64,000 bases of DNA. It comes from Eubacteriales bacterium. GTDB lineage: Bacteria; Bacillota; Clostridia; Saccharofermentanales; UBA5734. Positions 1 through 8,460 of the stretch are shown one piece after another. The translations under genes were made by a program, and so were the position numbers. The notes under the pieces were generated by a model. It made no database searches. It was given only the letters and a program-made list of their open reading frames with translations, and had not been told where the DNA came from. The stretch spans positions 1 through 64,000 of the forward strand of contig JAQUDJ010000006.1 in NCBI GenBank assembly GCA_028685755.1. Direction: 5' to 3'. Within the stretch, counting starts at the first letter, position 1. Every line of letters begins with the position of its first letter.

Positions 1-950
1 CCCTTTTTAACTGCATCGTTTAGCATCGCTAAAGCAGCGGTTGTTCCCCAGGCGCCGACAGTTTCGAGGCCAAATTCTTCGAGAATGCGGGCGATCGAGT
101 CGCCAACGACAGGTGTCGGGGCGAGCGAGAGATCGATAATGCCAAATGGCACATCGAGGCGTTTGGATGCTTCGCGCGCGACGAGTTGCCCAACGCGAGT
201 GATTTTGAAGGCTGATTTTTTGATCGTTTCAGCCACGTGTTCGAGGTCCATGCCGCGAGCTGATTCGAGGGCGGTTTTGACGACACCTGGGCCACTGACT
301 CCAACATTGATGACGGCTTCAGGTTCACCCGGGCCGTGGAAGGCACCGGCCATGAACGGGTTGTCCTCCGGTGCATTAGCAAAAACGACGAGCTTGGCAC
401 AGCCAAAAGCGTCGCGATCGGCAGTCAGTTCTGCGGTTTGTTTGATAACCTCTCCCATCATCCGCACGGCGTCCATATTAATGCCAGAGCGTGAGGTCGC
501 GAGGTTGACTGAGGAACAGACCAGTTCAGTTGTCGAAAGCGCTTCGGGAATCGAACGTATGAGGTTCAGATCGGCTTCGGTAAAACCCTTGTGGACGAGC
601 GCGGAGTAACCGCCAATAAAGTTAATGCCAATTTCGCGGGCTGCGCGATCGAGGGCGCGGGCGAAAATAACGTAATCCGTCGTGTCGGTAGGTGCGCCGA
701 TCATTGCGATTGGCGTGACAGATACGCGCTTGTTGATGATCGGGATCCCAAATTCACGGCTGATATCTTCGCCAGTTTTGACGAGATTTTCGGCCTTGCG
801 GCAGATCTTGTCGTAGATGCGCTGGCTAGTGATTTCTGCGGACGCTGTGGCGCAATCAAAAAGTGAAATGCCCATTGTAATTGTGCGCACATCGAGGTGC
901 TGCTCACGGAACATGCTGAGGGTTTCGAGGACTTCAAAATCATTAAACAT
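1..950 (-). CDS. UPF0210 (PFL/DUF711) family protein, N-terminal 316 residues
   Basis: This frame is missing from the ORF track because it runs off the left edge. I translated it from ATG at 950: it begins [20 protein letters not shown] and continues open to base 1. Segments such as [12 protein letters not shown] and [16 protein letters not shown] match the UPF0210/DUF711 family, whose members are about 450 residues, so roughly 135 C-terminal residues lie outside the window. The family has a pyruvate formate-lyase-like fold but no established reaction. It lies 15 bases downstream of the ACT-domain gene, an arrangement conserved in many Firmicutes, and the pair is probably one transcript. A function in amino-acid or one-carbon sensing is only inference from the ACT partner. 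Confidence 0.88.
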   Translation of the reverse strand, partial: MFNDFEVLETLSMFREQHLDVRTITMGISLFDCATASAEITSQRIYDKICRKAENLVKTGEDISREFGIPIINKRVSVTPIAMIGAPTDTTDYVIFARALDRAAREIGINFIGGYSALVHKGFTEADLNLIRSIPEALSTTELVCSSVNLATSRSGINMDAVRMMGEVIKQTAELTADRDAFGCAKLVVFANAPEDNPFMAGAFHGPGEPEAVINVGVSGPGVVKTALESARGMDLEHVAETIKKSAFKITRVGQLVAREASKRLDVPFGIIDLSLAPTPVVGDSIARILEEFGLETVGAWGTTAALAMLNDAVKK

Positions 951-965
951 CTACTCTTCTTCCCC

Positions 966-1253
966 TTAGACCCGGTGCATCGCTTTGAAAATTCCGGCAT
1001 GTTGAACGCGGATGGCCAGACCCATATCGTTACCGAGTGTTTCCATTTTGTCGGCTAGTTCCTTGATATCGAGCTGCATCGATTGGATATCAACGAGCAT
1101 GATCATCGTGAAGACATCTTGCAAGATCGTTTGGGAAATATCGTTGATATTCACATTCAGGGCCGCCAATTCGGTGGCGACGCGGGCGATAATTCCAACG
1201 CAATCCTGACCGACAACGGTGATGATGGCTTTTTGATTGACTGTTTCTGGCAT
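966..1253 (-). CDS. ACT domain-containing protein (UPF0237 family)
   Basis: A 95-residue single ACT domain. The segment AIITVVGQDCVGIIARVATE is the usual N-terminal beta-alpha unit of UPF0237/GcvR-like proteins, which bind small ligands such as amino acids and act as regulators or sensors. The ORF track starts at 1271, but that ATG overlaps the ribosome-binding site. The ATG at 1253 is preceded by GGAAGAGGT at a 7-base spacing and gives the family-typical length, so I chose it. The UPF0210 gene follows directly. Ligand unknown. Confidence 0.88.
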   Translation of the reverse strand: MPETVNQKAIITVVGQDCVGIIARVATELAALNVNINDISQTILQDVFTMIMLVDIQSMQLDIKELADKMETLGNDMGLAIRVQHAGIFKAMHRV

Positions 1254-1386
1254 GGTATGTACCTCTTCCACACATTTTATCCCTTAATTTTAACCTTCTT
1301 CAGGCGCTGTGCAAAGCATTCCGTGTTTCAAAATAAAACATCGGCTGATTCCACAAATCTAACCGATGTCGTGCTAGTATTCTCAA

Positions 1387-2130
1387 TCAGATCGTATAAG
1401 TCAGTCCCGGTTCGGCCAGGTCGATAGTCGTTGGACTGTCACCGGCAGCTGTTCGAGCTTCGAGGATGGACTCGGCACGATTAAAGAATGGCAGCAGATG
1501 AATAAGCAGCATATTTTTGACGTCATTTTGTGCGGCGATCGTGCCACATTCGGCTGCGGTCATATGAACCATCACGGGGGTGCGCAGTTTTTCTTGTGAA
1601 CCCGCATCCAGTAGCGCGAGATCAGCTTGGCGGAGCAACGGTGTGAGATTTGCACAGGGAATTGTGTCAGAAGTGGTCGCAAAAACCCGTCCGTCCTTTT
1701 CGATCCGTAACGCGCACGTTTCAAACGGATGGATTGTTCCAAAGCAGTGTATTTGGGCGCCAAATAGGTCGAAGTGGTGATCGTCAGCGATCGGAATTAG
1801 TGTGAAGTTGCCTGGACTTTCGAGTGATGCGGCGAGCGGCTCTGGGGTTTTCGGGGCATAGACCGGAATATTTCCGATCGTTTGACCAGCCTTGCGCGAC
1901 AAGTCCATCGCGTATTTGAGCACACCGATGTCGCTGATATGATCGCTATGCAAGTGGGTCAATATAATTGCTTCAAGTTGGTCGAGGCGAATGTATTCGA
2001 GCATCCGGCTTAAGACGCCACTGCCACAATCAATCAGCAGATGGTGACCGTCGATTTCAAGGAGATAACCGGATGTGGCTAAGCCTGGACCAGGAAAGGC
2101 GCCAGAGGATCCGAGTATGGTCAGTTTCAT
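1387..2130 (-). CDS. MBL-fold metallo-hydrolase
   Basis: A 247-residue metallo-beta-lactamase-fold hydrolase. The metal-binding signature is LTHLHSDHISD near residues 58-68 (HxHxDH), with a further aspartate in LLIDCGSGV and a late histidine in LLIHLLPFF. The N-terminus MKLTILGSSGAFPGPG resembles the YhfI/RNase Z-like branch, which includes phosphodiesterases. The specific substrate cannot be read from the sequence. The start is supported by GGAGGT eight bases upstream. It is followed by a 115-base gap before the ACT gene and preceded by a 102-base gap after the folate gene, so it may be a single-gene unit or the tail of the RACo-like operon. Confidence 0.85.
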   Translation of the reverse strand: MKLTILGSSGAFPGPGLATSGYLLEIDGHHLLIDCGSGVLSRMLEYIRLDQLEAIILTHLHSDHISDIGVLKYAMDLSRKAGQTIGNIPVYAPKTPEPLAASLESPGNFTLIPIADDHHFDLFGAQIHCFGTIHPFETCALRIEKDGRVFATTSDTIPCANLTPLLRQADLALLDAGSQEKLRTPVMVHMTAAECGTIAAQNDVKNMLLIHLLPFFNRAESILEARTAAGDSPTTIDLAEPGLTYTI

Positions 2131-2232
2131 TAGGTGACCTCCGAAGATGCGTTTAGTGATTCGGCTGGGGGCTTTAGTAGTGGATGCAAATGGTGTTGAG
2201 CTGCGGTTTGCGATTCCTTTGGGACGGGCGTT

Positions 2233-2931
2233 TCAGTTGACGTGCGAGTTGCTAGTGGCATCAGGTGGTCTGTTGGGCATTTGACGGTCTGTTGCTATGA
2301 GTCCTTTTGCCGTCAGAATATATTCCAATGGATAATCGTGATTTGTGCTTGGTACATGATCTAATATTTGCATGGGCAGAGCGACCCCCACCGTGATTGG
2401 GTGGTTGGTTTGTGAGCTGAGATAGTGGTCGTAATATCCTTTGCCCCAGCCGAGGCGATTGCCTTGGAGGTCAAAGGCTAATCCTGGCAACAAGATGACA
2501 TTAGGTGTGCAAAGCGTAGTTTGATTGGGGTCAGGTTCAACAACACCGAACCGCCCTTGGATGAACGCTGGTGGGTCATCTCGTTCGCTTCTGAGTGCAT
2601 AAAACGCAAGGTTATCTTGCCCTTCGTATGTGATCATTTTCGGGAATGCGAGTGTCCAGCCACGTTCAACCAAAGTGGCCCAGGCGCTGGCTAGATCGAC
2701 TTCTTGGCGCATAGCCCAATAAAGTGCGATCACGGGTTGGCCATCGGCTGTTTTTTGCAGGTTTGAGGTCCATTGTTGGAATAAATCTGAGCTCAGAAGG
2801 TGGTAAACAGTTTGTGACGATTGTTGCGAAACGTCTGTATCGGACAGGCTTTCGCGAGAGGCGATCAGCTGTTGACGCAAAGCTTGCTTTTGCCGGATGA
2901 CCGATTGTTCAGTTTCTAGCGGTTTTGGCAT
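2233..2931 (-). CDS. 5-formyltetrahydrofolate cyclo-ligase
   Basis: A 232-residue member of the 5-FCL family, which converts 5-formyl-THF to 5,10-methenyl-THF with ATP in the cytoplasm. The diagnostic C-terminal motif LGWGKGYYDHYL binds substrate and phosphate, and the N-terminal KQALRQQLIASRESLS matches the family's KxxLR start. The length is slightly above the usual 180-200 residues because of a C-terminal tail (about 25 residues) rich in N, R and P. It begins one base after the stop of the RACo-like gene, so the two are translationally coupled. That links one-carbon folate salvage to corrinoid activation. Confidence 0.92.
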   Translation of the reverse strand: MPKPLETEQSVIRQKQALRQQLIASRESLSDTDVSQQSSQTVYHLLSSDLFQQWTSNLQKTADGQPVIALYWAMRQEVDLASAWATLVERGWTLAFPKMITYEGQDNLAFYALRSERDDPPAFIQGRFGVVEPDPNQTTLCTPNVILLPGLAFDLQGNRLGWGKGYYDHYLSSQTNHPITVGVALPMQILDHVPSTNHDYPLEYILTAKGLIATDRQMPNRPPDATSNSHVN

Positions 2932-2932
2932 A

Positions 2933-4738
2933 TTAGTCTGGCTCCGGAAACATCATTGCATCGATATAGAGGTCACTAAATTGCGGGTTGCTCGAAAGTT
3001 CGAGGTAGTGGATTTTGCGTGCCACTTTGGCTGCTTTGGTGATTGACGGGGCATGGAGCAGGCACATTGCAGCGCCAGTGCCTGAGCTATTGCCGACATT
3101 GCGAACTTTGGTTTCGCACGGCGATGGCAAGAGACCAATGCGGATGGCTTGGGCAATATTGATATAGCTGCCAAATCCCCCCGCAAGATAAAGATGGTCG
3201 ACGTGCTCAATTTTGATCGCGGCGGCGCGTAATAGCACGTCTAAGCCAGCAGCCATCGCAGCCTTGGCATTTTGCAGTTCGCGGATGTCCTTTTGAGTGA
3301 GGTAGATGGAAGGTGATTGTGCAGCGGGCGACAATCGGAATGCGCGCATTCCTTCGTAGTGCGTTAGGCACTCGCGCAAGTCTGTGGATAGATGCGCTGC
3401 GTCAGCATCGTCGGCGAGTCGACCGGTTTCATCAATCACGGTGGCATCGAGGAGCGAGGCGATGACAGCGACGACGCCGGAGCCGCAAATCCCGTGCATC
3501 GTTGCTTCTGGCCCGCCGATAACGTGGATTTCGAGTTGGCCGTTGTGATAGCGGGCTTGGTCGACGGCCCCGGCCATTGCCGGCATGCCAAAGGTTATAT
3601 TGGCGCCTTCAAACGCCGGTCCAGCTGCGGTCGAACAAGCGACAATCCCAGCTTCACCGGCGAGGACAATTTCACCATTCGTCCCAATGTCGAGCAAAAT
3701 ACTGGTCGTACCGGTCTTTTTTGCGCGGTTGAGGCCGCAAGCTAAAATGCCGGCCGTGATGTCGGCACCGACATAGCTGGCAATCGATGGTAATAGAATC
3801 GCGAGACCTTGGGGGGCAATTTTTAGCCCAAGATCAGTTGCGGGAACCGTTTGACCGACTAAAGTTAATGGGATAAAAGGCGCGCGGGCGAGGCCTGTTG
3901 GATCCAACCCACCTAACAAATGCATCATGGTGGTATTACCAGCTAAGGTCAGTAATAGCGGCAGGTCAGAAACGTTAGCCGAGGTGATGACCGTAGCGAT
4001 CAGGCTGTTCAACCCCTCGACGATGACGGTTTGTAATTCAGCCAATTGTGCATTACCCTGCATCGCGTGTTCTATCCGGCTGATTACATCAGCACCAAAC
4101 ATTTTTTGCGGATTTAAGGCCGATGCTTCGGCGAGGCGTTTTCCGGATTCGAGGTCGTACAAATAGGCAGCTAATGTGGTCGTGCCGATATCGATCGCGC
4201 AACCGAGGGCTGTTGGGGCAGTGACGTCGACAAAGCGAATGACCTCTTTTGTATCGATGCGAAAGTCATATGTTAATGCCCCATCTTCAACCGCGAGTCG
4301 GTGATTGAAGTCATTTAAAATCGCATATGGTACGGTGAGACCTGTGGCGTCAAAAAAGCGGGTGTCATCGGGTCGCGGGTCACTGAGCGTGCCAGGCGCT
4401 AAAGCAATCAGACCGCGGCAGACAAGCGGTTCGAGGGCGATGTCTGGTAAAACGCTGTCAGTCGTGATTTTCGCCTTGGCGTGTTCCGGCAAATTAACCT
4501 TGAGTGCCTGATCGGTAGTCAAACCGCATCGCGCCCAAAGTTCAGGCTCAATTTGGGTCTGACAAGCTAGAACCGGGCCAAGCCCTTCTATTTCGATTTG
4601 ACACTTTTTGCATGATCCTTTGCCACCGCAGGGGGATGTGATATCCATCCGATGTTGACGAAAAAGCGATAAAAATGTTGTGCCTGACGCTACTTCGATG
4701 ATTTTGTCTGTTTTAACATGATGAATTTTGAGTAGCAT
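2933..4738 (-). CDS. RACo-like corrinoid activation protein: 2Fe-2S ferredoxin plus ASKHA (DUF4445) domain
   Basis: A 601-residue protein. Residues about 1-90 form a plant-type 2Fe-2S ferredoxin domain (CGGKGSCKKCQIEIEG, later ACQTQ). A linker region follows, then a DUF4445 ASKHA ATPase domain from about 180 to the end (CAIDIGTTTLAAYLYD, LLLDIGTNGEIVLAG, MHGICGSGVVAV, LYLAGGFGSYI). This is the architecture of RACo/RamA-type proteins that use ATP to reductively reactivate Co(II) corrinoid proteins to Co(I). No corrinoid protein or methyltransferase lies in this window, so the partner is unknown. The start has AAAGGCGG eight bases upstream. It is translated just ahead of 5-formyl-THF cyclo-ligase. 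Confidence 0.88.
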   Translation of the reverse strand: MLLKIHHVKTDKIIEVASGTTFLSLFRQHRMDITSPCGGKGSCKKCQIEIEGLGPVLACQTQIEPELWARCGLTTDQALKVNLPEHAKAKITTDSVLPDIALEPLVCRGLIALAPGTLSDPRPDDTRFFDATGLTVPYAILNDFNHRLAVEDGALTYDFRIDTKEVIRFVDVTAPTALGCAIDIGTTTLAAYLYDLESGKRLAEASALNPQKMFGADVISRIEHAMQGNAQLAELQTVIVEGLNSLIATVITSANVSDLPLLLTLAGNTTMMHLLGGLDPTGLARAPFIPLTLVGQTVPATDLGLKIAPQGLAILLPSIASYVGADITAGILACGLNRAKKTGTTSILLDIGTNGEIVLAGEAGIVACSTAAGPAFEGANITFGMPAMAGAVDQARYHNGQLEIHVIGGPEATMHGICGSGVVAVIASLLDATVIDETGRLADDADAAHLSTDLRECLTHYEGMRAFRLSPAAQSPSIYLTQKDIRELQNAKAAMAAGLDVLLRAAAIKIEHVDHLYLAGGFGSYINIAQAIRIGLLPSPCETKVRNVGNSSGTGAAMCLLHAPSITKAAKVARKIHYLELSSNPQFSDLYIDAMMFPEPD

Positions 4739-4765
4739 ACTAACCGCCTTTGAGTGTGACTATAT

Positions 4766-4795
4766 TTTATATGTTTACGGTAGCATGAGTTACAA
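4766..4795 (-). promoter_or_regulatory. Sigma-A-like promoter for the RACo-like operon
   Basis: On the minus strand TTGTAA is followed by an 18-base spacer and TATAAA. It lies 28 to 57 bases upstream of the RACo-like start codon, in the divergent gap with the thioesterase gene. Confidence 0.5.
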
Positions 4796-4907
4796 AGCGG
4801 TTCAATGCAAATTTTTACTCGATTATGCAACTAATATATGGGGACTGGCGGCCCTTGAGAGGACAAGCTACAATATTTCTGAAAGACCGCAGTACACAGC
4901 CTTCATT

Positions 4908-4937
4908 TGATGCTTAAATGACAGGCTTACGATATTT
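4908..4937 (+). promoter_or_regulatory. Possible promoter for the thioesterase gene
   Basis: TTGATG, an 18-base spacer and GATATT end 18 bases before the start codon at 4956. The -10 element matches consensus weakly, so this is tentative. Confidence 0.3.
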
Positions 4938-4955
4938 TAAAAAGCGAGGCATTTT

Positions 4956-5471
4956 ATGCGCACGACAACAGTTCAAATTGTCATGGTTTCCCACGTTAAC
5001 GGTTCTAATCGCTTATTTGGTGGTCAACTGATGCAATGGATCGATGTGACTGCTGCAGTTGAAGCACGACGCCATGCGTTTAGCGATGTCACAACAGCAG
5101 CCGTTGATGCGCTCGAATTTCTAGCCCCGGTTTTTTTAAATGACTTGCTGGTGCTCCAAGCTGAAGTAACTTGGACGGGAAAGACTTCGATCGAAGTGCG
5201 CGTTGAAACGTTTCGTGAACATCTAAATGGCGAACGGGTACTCGTCAATCGAGCTTATTTCTTATTTGTGGCCGTTGATAACCATGGCAAACCGCGCGAG
5301 GTCGAGCCATTTGTCCCTCGTGGCCCGGTGCAATTGCGCGAATGGGATAACGCGATTACGCGCCGTGAACATCGCTTGAAAATGCGCGAAGAAATGAACG
5401 CTTTGGCGCAATTGAAGAATGAACAAGCTTTTGCCAAATTAAAGCAGAATCACGACGCTGACGAGTATTGA
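4956..5471 (+). CDS. Acyl-CoA thioesterase (hotdog fold, YciA/YkhA-like)
   Basis: A 171-residue single hotdog domain of the acyl-CoA hydrolase family, which hydrolyses acyl-CoA to free acid and CoA. The segment NRLFGGQLMQWIDVTAAVEA is the characteristic helix of the family (N..GG.lM.wiD..a), and VDALEFLAPVFLNDLL matches its second strand. The C-terminal 35 residues are charged (KMREEMNALAQLKNEQ) and probably helical, as in YkhA-type proteins. A GAGGC ribosome-binding site precedes the ATG. It is monocistronic, divergent from the RACo-like gene and convergent with the aldo/keto reductase. Its chain-length preference is unknown. Confidence 0.9.
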   Translation: MRTTTVQIVMVSHVNGSNRLFGGQLMQWIDVTAAVEARRHAFSDVTTAAVDALEFLAPVFLNDLLVLQAEVTWTGKTSIEVRVETFREHLNGERVLVNRAYFLFVAVDNHGKPREVEPFVPRGPVQLREWDNAITRREHRLKMREEMNALAQLKNEQAFAKLKQNHDADEY

Positions 5472-5529
5472 ATTATGCGTATGCTGCCTTTTTGAGTAAT
5501 TTAGTGATTTAAGCAACATTGCGAACGGA

Positions 5530-6498
5530 TTACCATGTTTCTCCAGCATTGAGCATTTCGATTTGCGAAAAAGATAAGTTCATTCCGGCAGCTTCGACGG
5601 CATCGCGGAGTTGCTCATTTTTGCTAAAGCCAACGACTGGGAAAACTGGCATCGGTTGTTGCAAGAGCCAAGCGAGAACGAGTTGACTAATGCTATAGCC
5701 GGTTTCCTTGTGAAGTTGCTTTAACGCATCAGCGCGGTGCTTGTTGAGATCATTCTCATAGTAACGGCGCAATTTCTCGGTCATTGAACAGGTATTTTGT
5801 AAGTATTTGCTAAAATAGCCTTTGCCAAGTGACGAATACGGCATCACGGCCATATTTTCTTTTTTGAATAATTCCCAAGCTGGCCAGTCCATTGCAACTA
5901 CGGTTGGATCAATTGCCGCTCGATCGTTGTAGCGGACAAGGCTCCAGCGATTTTGAATGGCAAGCAAGGCTTTGTCTACTTGCTTTTTTTCGAGGGCAAT
6001 GGCTTCTGCGACACGGTCAGTTGACCAATTTGACAAGCCATAATAGCGAATTTTGCCTTGCTGGCGGAAGTCGCGGAGCATCCCGAGAAGGTCAGCAACT
6101 GGGATCGAAGGGTCGTCACGATGCAAATAATAGATGTCGATCGTGTCGCGGCCAAGAGTCTGCAGACTTAACTCAAGGTCAGCTGTCACGTCGTCGACGG
6201 TTAGGCGGCTGTTGGTTAAATCCTCAAAAGGTGGAAATCCGCCTTTGGTGCTAATCATCATCGAAGAACCCTGACTACTTTGTTTGAGCCAGCGGCCGAT
6301 AATTTGTTCCGCGCTGTTGGGGTCGCTCGTGCGCAATTTGCCATAACTGTTAGCCGTATCGAGTAAATTGCCATCGCAATCCGCGAAATGGTCAATGCGG
6401 CGCATGGCGTCAGCTTCGGTTTCCACAGAAAAGTTACCGGTACCCATGACTATCGATGAAATAAAAAGATCCGTATCGGGAATCATCCACTGGCGCAT
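5530..6498 (-). CDS. Aldo/keto reductase
   Basis: A 322-residue NADPH-dependent AKR barrel. The catalytic tetrad is visible: Asp47 and Tyr52 in LLDTANSYGK, Lys85 in ISTKGG and His126 in YYLHRDDP. The late motif AWLLQQPMPVFPVVGFSKNEQL is the cofactor-binding region. It resembles the YdhF/IolS-like subgroup that acts on sugars or small carbonyls, but the substrate cannot be assigned. The ATG follows AAAGGA at an 8-base spacing. It is a single-gene unit downstream of the fba terminator on the same strand: the palindromic terminator at 6562-6594 separates it from the aldolase gene. A TATAAT element at 6534-6539 may be its -10 box. Confidence 0.92.
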   Translation of the reverse strand: MRQWMIPDTDLFISSIVMGTGNFSVETEADAMRRIDHFADCDGNLLDTANSYGKLRTSDPNSAEQIIGRWLKQSSQGSSMMISTKGGFPPFEDLTNSRLTVDDVTADLELSLQTLGRDTIDIYYLHRDDPSIPVADLLGMLRDFRQQGKIRYYGLSNWSTDRVAEAIALEKKQVDKALLAIQNRWSLVRYNDRAAIDPTVVAMDWPAWELFKKENMAVMPYSSLGKGYFSKYLQNTCSMTEKLRRYYENDLNKHRADALKQLHKETGYSISQLVLAWLLQQPMPVFPVVGFSKNEQLRDAVEAAGMNLSFSQIEMLNAGETW

Positions 6499-6561
6499 CG
6501 CACATATCCTTTGAATAATTTCTGGTTAACGCTATTATACCCGATCAACGGGTGCCTGACA

Positions 6562-6594
6562 CAAAAAAGGGACTGCAGGTTGTCCTGCAGTCCC
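6562..6594 (-). terminator. Intrinsic terminator of fba
   Basis: On the minus strand GGGACTGCAGG pairs perfectly with CCTGCAGTCCC across a 4-base loop and is followed directly by TTTTTT. It lies 27 bases past the fba stop codon. Confidence 0.92.
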
Positions 6595-6620
6595 TGTCGG
6601 GGTTGGGCGAAGTGTGGGAA

Positions 6621-7556
6621 TTAGGCTTTGCCGTCGCAGCCGAGGACGTTGGTGATTTTGCGGGCAACCATGTCTTTGATCGCTGTACGAGCTGGGCTCA
6701 GGTACTGGCGAGGATCAAAGTGGCTCGGATTTTCAGCAAAATATTTGCGGATGGAGGCGGTCATGGCCAGACGCAAGTCTGAGTCAATGTTGATTTTGCA
6801 GACGGCGCTACGAGCGGCCTGACGGAGCATGTCTTCTGGGATACCGATGGCGTGGTCCATTTTACCGCCAAATTTGTTGATATCATCAACAAATTCCGGA
6901 ATAACGGAGCTAGCGCCATGGAGGACGATCGGGAAACCAGGCAGACGACGTTCGATTTCTTCGAGAATATCAAAGCGGAGCTGCGGTTTTGTGCCGGGTT
7001 TGAATTTGAAGGCGCCGTGGCTAGTGCCAATGGCAATCGCGAGGGAGTCACAGCCAGTGCGGGTGACAAAATCAACGACCTGGTCAGGATTGGTGTAGGA
7101 AGCGTCTTCAGCAGAAACGCTGACGTCGTCTTCGATACCGGCTAAGCGGCCGAGTTCAGCTTCAACCGTAACACCACGTGCGTGGGCATATTCAACAACC
7201 TTCTTGGTCAGTTCAACATTGCCTTCGTAGGAGTGATGGGAACCGTCGATCATGACAGAAGTAAATCCGCCGTCGATGCAATCTTTGCACAGTTCAAACG
7301 TGTCACCGTGGTCGAGGTGCAGGGCGATCGGCAGGTCGGTGACTGCGAGGGCAGCTTCGACGAGTTTGACGAGGTAGGTGTGATTAGCATATTTGCGGGC
7401 ACCAGCAGAAACCTGTAGGATCAGTGGGGCGTTGAGGCTCTTGGCTGCTTCGGTGATGCCCTGAATGATTTCCATGTTGTTGACGTTGAAAGCACCGATG
7501 GCGTAGCCACCTTCATAGGCTTTCTTGAACATTTCCGTTGTGTTAACGAGTGGCAT
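6621..7556 (-). CDS. fba: Class II fructose-1,6-bisphosphate aldolase
   Basis: A 311-residue zinc-dependent aldolase that interconverts fructose-1,6-bisphosphate with dihydroxyacetone phosphate and glyceraldehyde-3-phosphate in glycolysis. Visible motifs are HLDHGDTFELC (catalytic Asp and zinc His), SVMIDGSHHSYEGN (the family signature) and IVLHGASSV. The ORF track extends 17 residues further, but AAGGAG lies five bases before the ATG at 7556, which gives the normal family N-terminus MPLVNTTEMFKKAYEGGYA. It has its own strong promoter at 7639-7667, a palindrome just downstream of the promoter and a terminator, so it is a regulated single-gene unit. Confidence 0.97.
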   Translation of the reverse strand: MPLVNTTEMFKKAYEGGYAIGAFNVNNMEIIQGITEAAKSLNAPLILQVSAGARKYANHTYLVKLVEAALAVTDLPIALHLDHGDTFELCKDCIDGGFTSVMIDGSHHSYEGNVELTKKVVEYAHARGVTVEAELGRLAGIEDDVSVSAEDASYTNPDQVVDFVTRTGCDSLAIAIGTSHGAFKFKPGTKPQLRFDILEEIERRLPGFPIVLHGASSVIPEFVDDINKFGGKMDHAIGIPEDMLRQAARSAVCKINIDSDLRLAMTASIRKYFAENPSHFDPRQYLSPARTAIKDMVARKITNVLGCDGKA

Positions 7557-7613
7557 AGCGTTCTCCTTTTTCCTGTATGCGTTGGTCTGCTTTTGGATGT
7601 TCAGCAAGTATGA

Positions 7614-7630
7614 ATCTGTGTGACACAGAT
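7614..7630. promoter_or_regulatory. 17-bp perfect palindrome at the fba transcription start, probable operator
   Basis: ATCTGTGT-G-ACACAGAT has 8-bp perfect arms around a single central base. It begins 8 bases downstream of the fba -10 box, where a bound repressor would block initiation. The regulator is unknown. Confidence 0.55.
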
Positions 7631-7638
7631 GCTCTTAG

Positions 7639-7667
7639 ATTTTAGAGTTTTTCAGCGTCAACGTCAA
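7639..7667 (-). promoter_or_regulatory. Strong sigma-A-type promoter of fba
   Basis: On the minus strand TTGACG, a 17-base spacer and TAAAAT lie 83-111 bases upstream of the fba start codon. A nearly consensus arrangement. Confidence 0.75.
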
Positions 7668-7818
7668 TTCAATTGGTTGATTTTGACAGAAAAAGAGTGA
7701 AATTTTGTGTGAATTCGACGATTCGTGGTTTAGCACATAAAAACAGTAAATCTAACAGCGACATGGAACATTTTGGTTGCATCATATATTAATCAATTTG
7801 CATTTTGTAGTATTTTGT

Positions 7819-7847
7819 TTGATTTACTCCATTAAAAGCAATATAAT
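7819..7847 (+). promoter_or_regulatory. Promoter of the abiEi-abiEii pair
   Basis: TTGATT, a 17-base spacer and a perfect TATAAT. Initiation about seven bases downstream would leave a very short leader beginning at the AGGTGG ribosome-binding site of the gene at 7867. The rest of the 7,668-7,818 stretch is AT-rich with no other gene. Confidence 0.65.
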
Positions 7848-7866
7848 TGACTTAGGTGGTGCAAAT

Positions 7867-8460
7867 ATGATAAAAACAACGAAAATGTTAACTGCCGAAC
7901 TTAAAGAATATGTTAATACTACGACTAAGATTCGTCAGCTTATAAAAAACAAAGAAGTTTTTCCCATTGTCAGAGGGCTTTTTGAGACAGATGCTCATAT
8001 ACCCGGGCATTATTTAGCTCCGATTATTTATGGGCCGTCCTACTTGTCTTTTGAGTTCGCACTAGCATTTTACGACCTCATTCCTGAAGCTGTTTATAGT
8101 TACACATCAGCAACCTTTGAAAAGCGCCGGTCGAAGCAATACAATACGCCTTTTGGTCGATTTACTTATCAGGATGTGGCGAGTGACGCCTATCCCGTTG
8201 GGATTGTGCGACATGTTGAAAATGGATACAGTTTTCAAATTGCTTCTCCGGAAAAAGCGCTATGTGACGAACTCTATATAAAGCCGCCACTTGGAAATCG
8301 CGCTGAGCTTGAGCAGCTTTTATATGAGGATTTGCGGATAGAGCCAGATGATTTCGCTCTATTAAATAGAAATGATCTCTTAGCTATATCCGCGCACTAC
8401 CACACGCGGAATCACAAATTGCTGCAAGTGTATGTCAAAAGGATGATAAAAAATGGATAA
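7867..8460 (+). CDS. AbiEi-type antitoxin / transcriptional repressor (type IV toxin-antitoxin)
   Basis: A 197-residue protein resembling the AbiEi antitoxin family ('predicted transcriptional regulator of viral defense system'). The region YLAPIIYGPSYLSFEFALAF and the later SFQIASPEKALCDELY are the family's conserved blocks. AbiEi proteins repress their own operon and counteract the AbiEii nucleotidyltransferase toxin. The track's upstream ATG at 7777 is ignored because AGGTGG lies seven bases before the ATG at 7867 and the upstream stretch contains the promoter. It overlaps the toxin gene by eight bases. The pair is more AT-rich than the flanking genes and lies on the opposite strand, which suggests horizontal acquisition. 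Confidence 0.85.
   Translation: MIKTTKMLTAELKEYVNTTTKIRQLIKNKEVFPIVRGLFETDAHIPGHYLAPIIYGPSYLSFEFALAFYDLIPEAVYSYTSATFEKRRSKQYNTPFGRFTYQDVASDAYPVGIVRHVENGYSFQIASPEKALCDELYIKPPLGNRAELEQLLYEDLRIEPDDFALLNRNDLLAISAHYHTRNHKLLQVYVKRMIKNG

Noticed and set aside
29-609. Track ORFs of 125 and 174 aa at the left edge
   Set aside because: Both are shadows of the truncated UPF0210 gene, whose minus-strand frame is open from 950 to base 1 and has recognisable family sequence.
4728-4910. 60-aa plus-strand ORF in the gap before the thioesterase gene
   Set aside because: No ribosome-binding site, starts inside the RACo-like gene's first codons, and shows no recognisable similarity.
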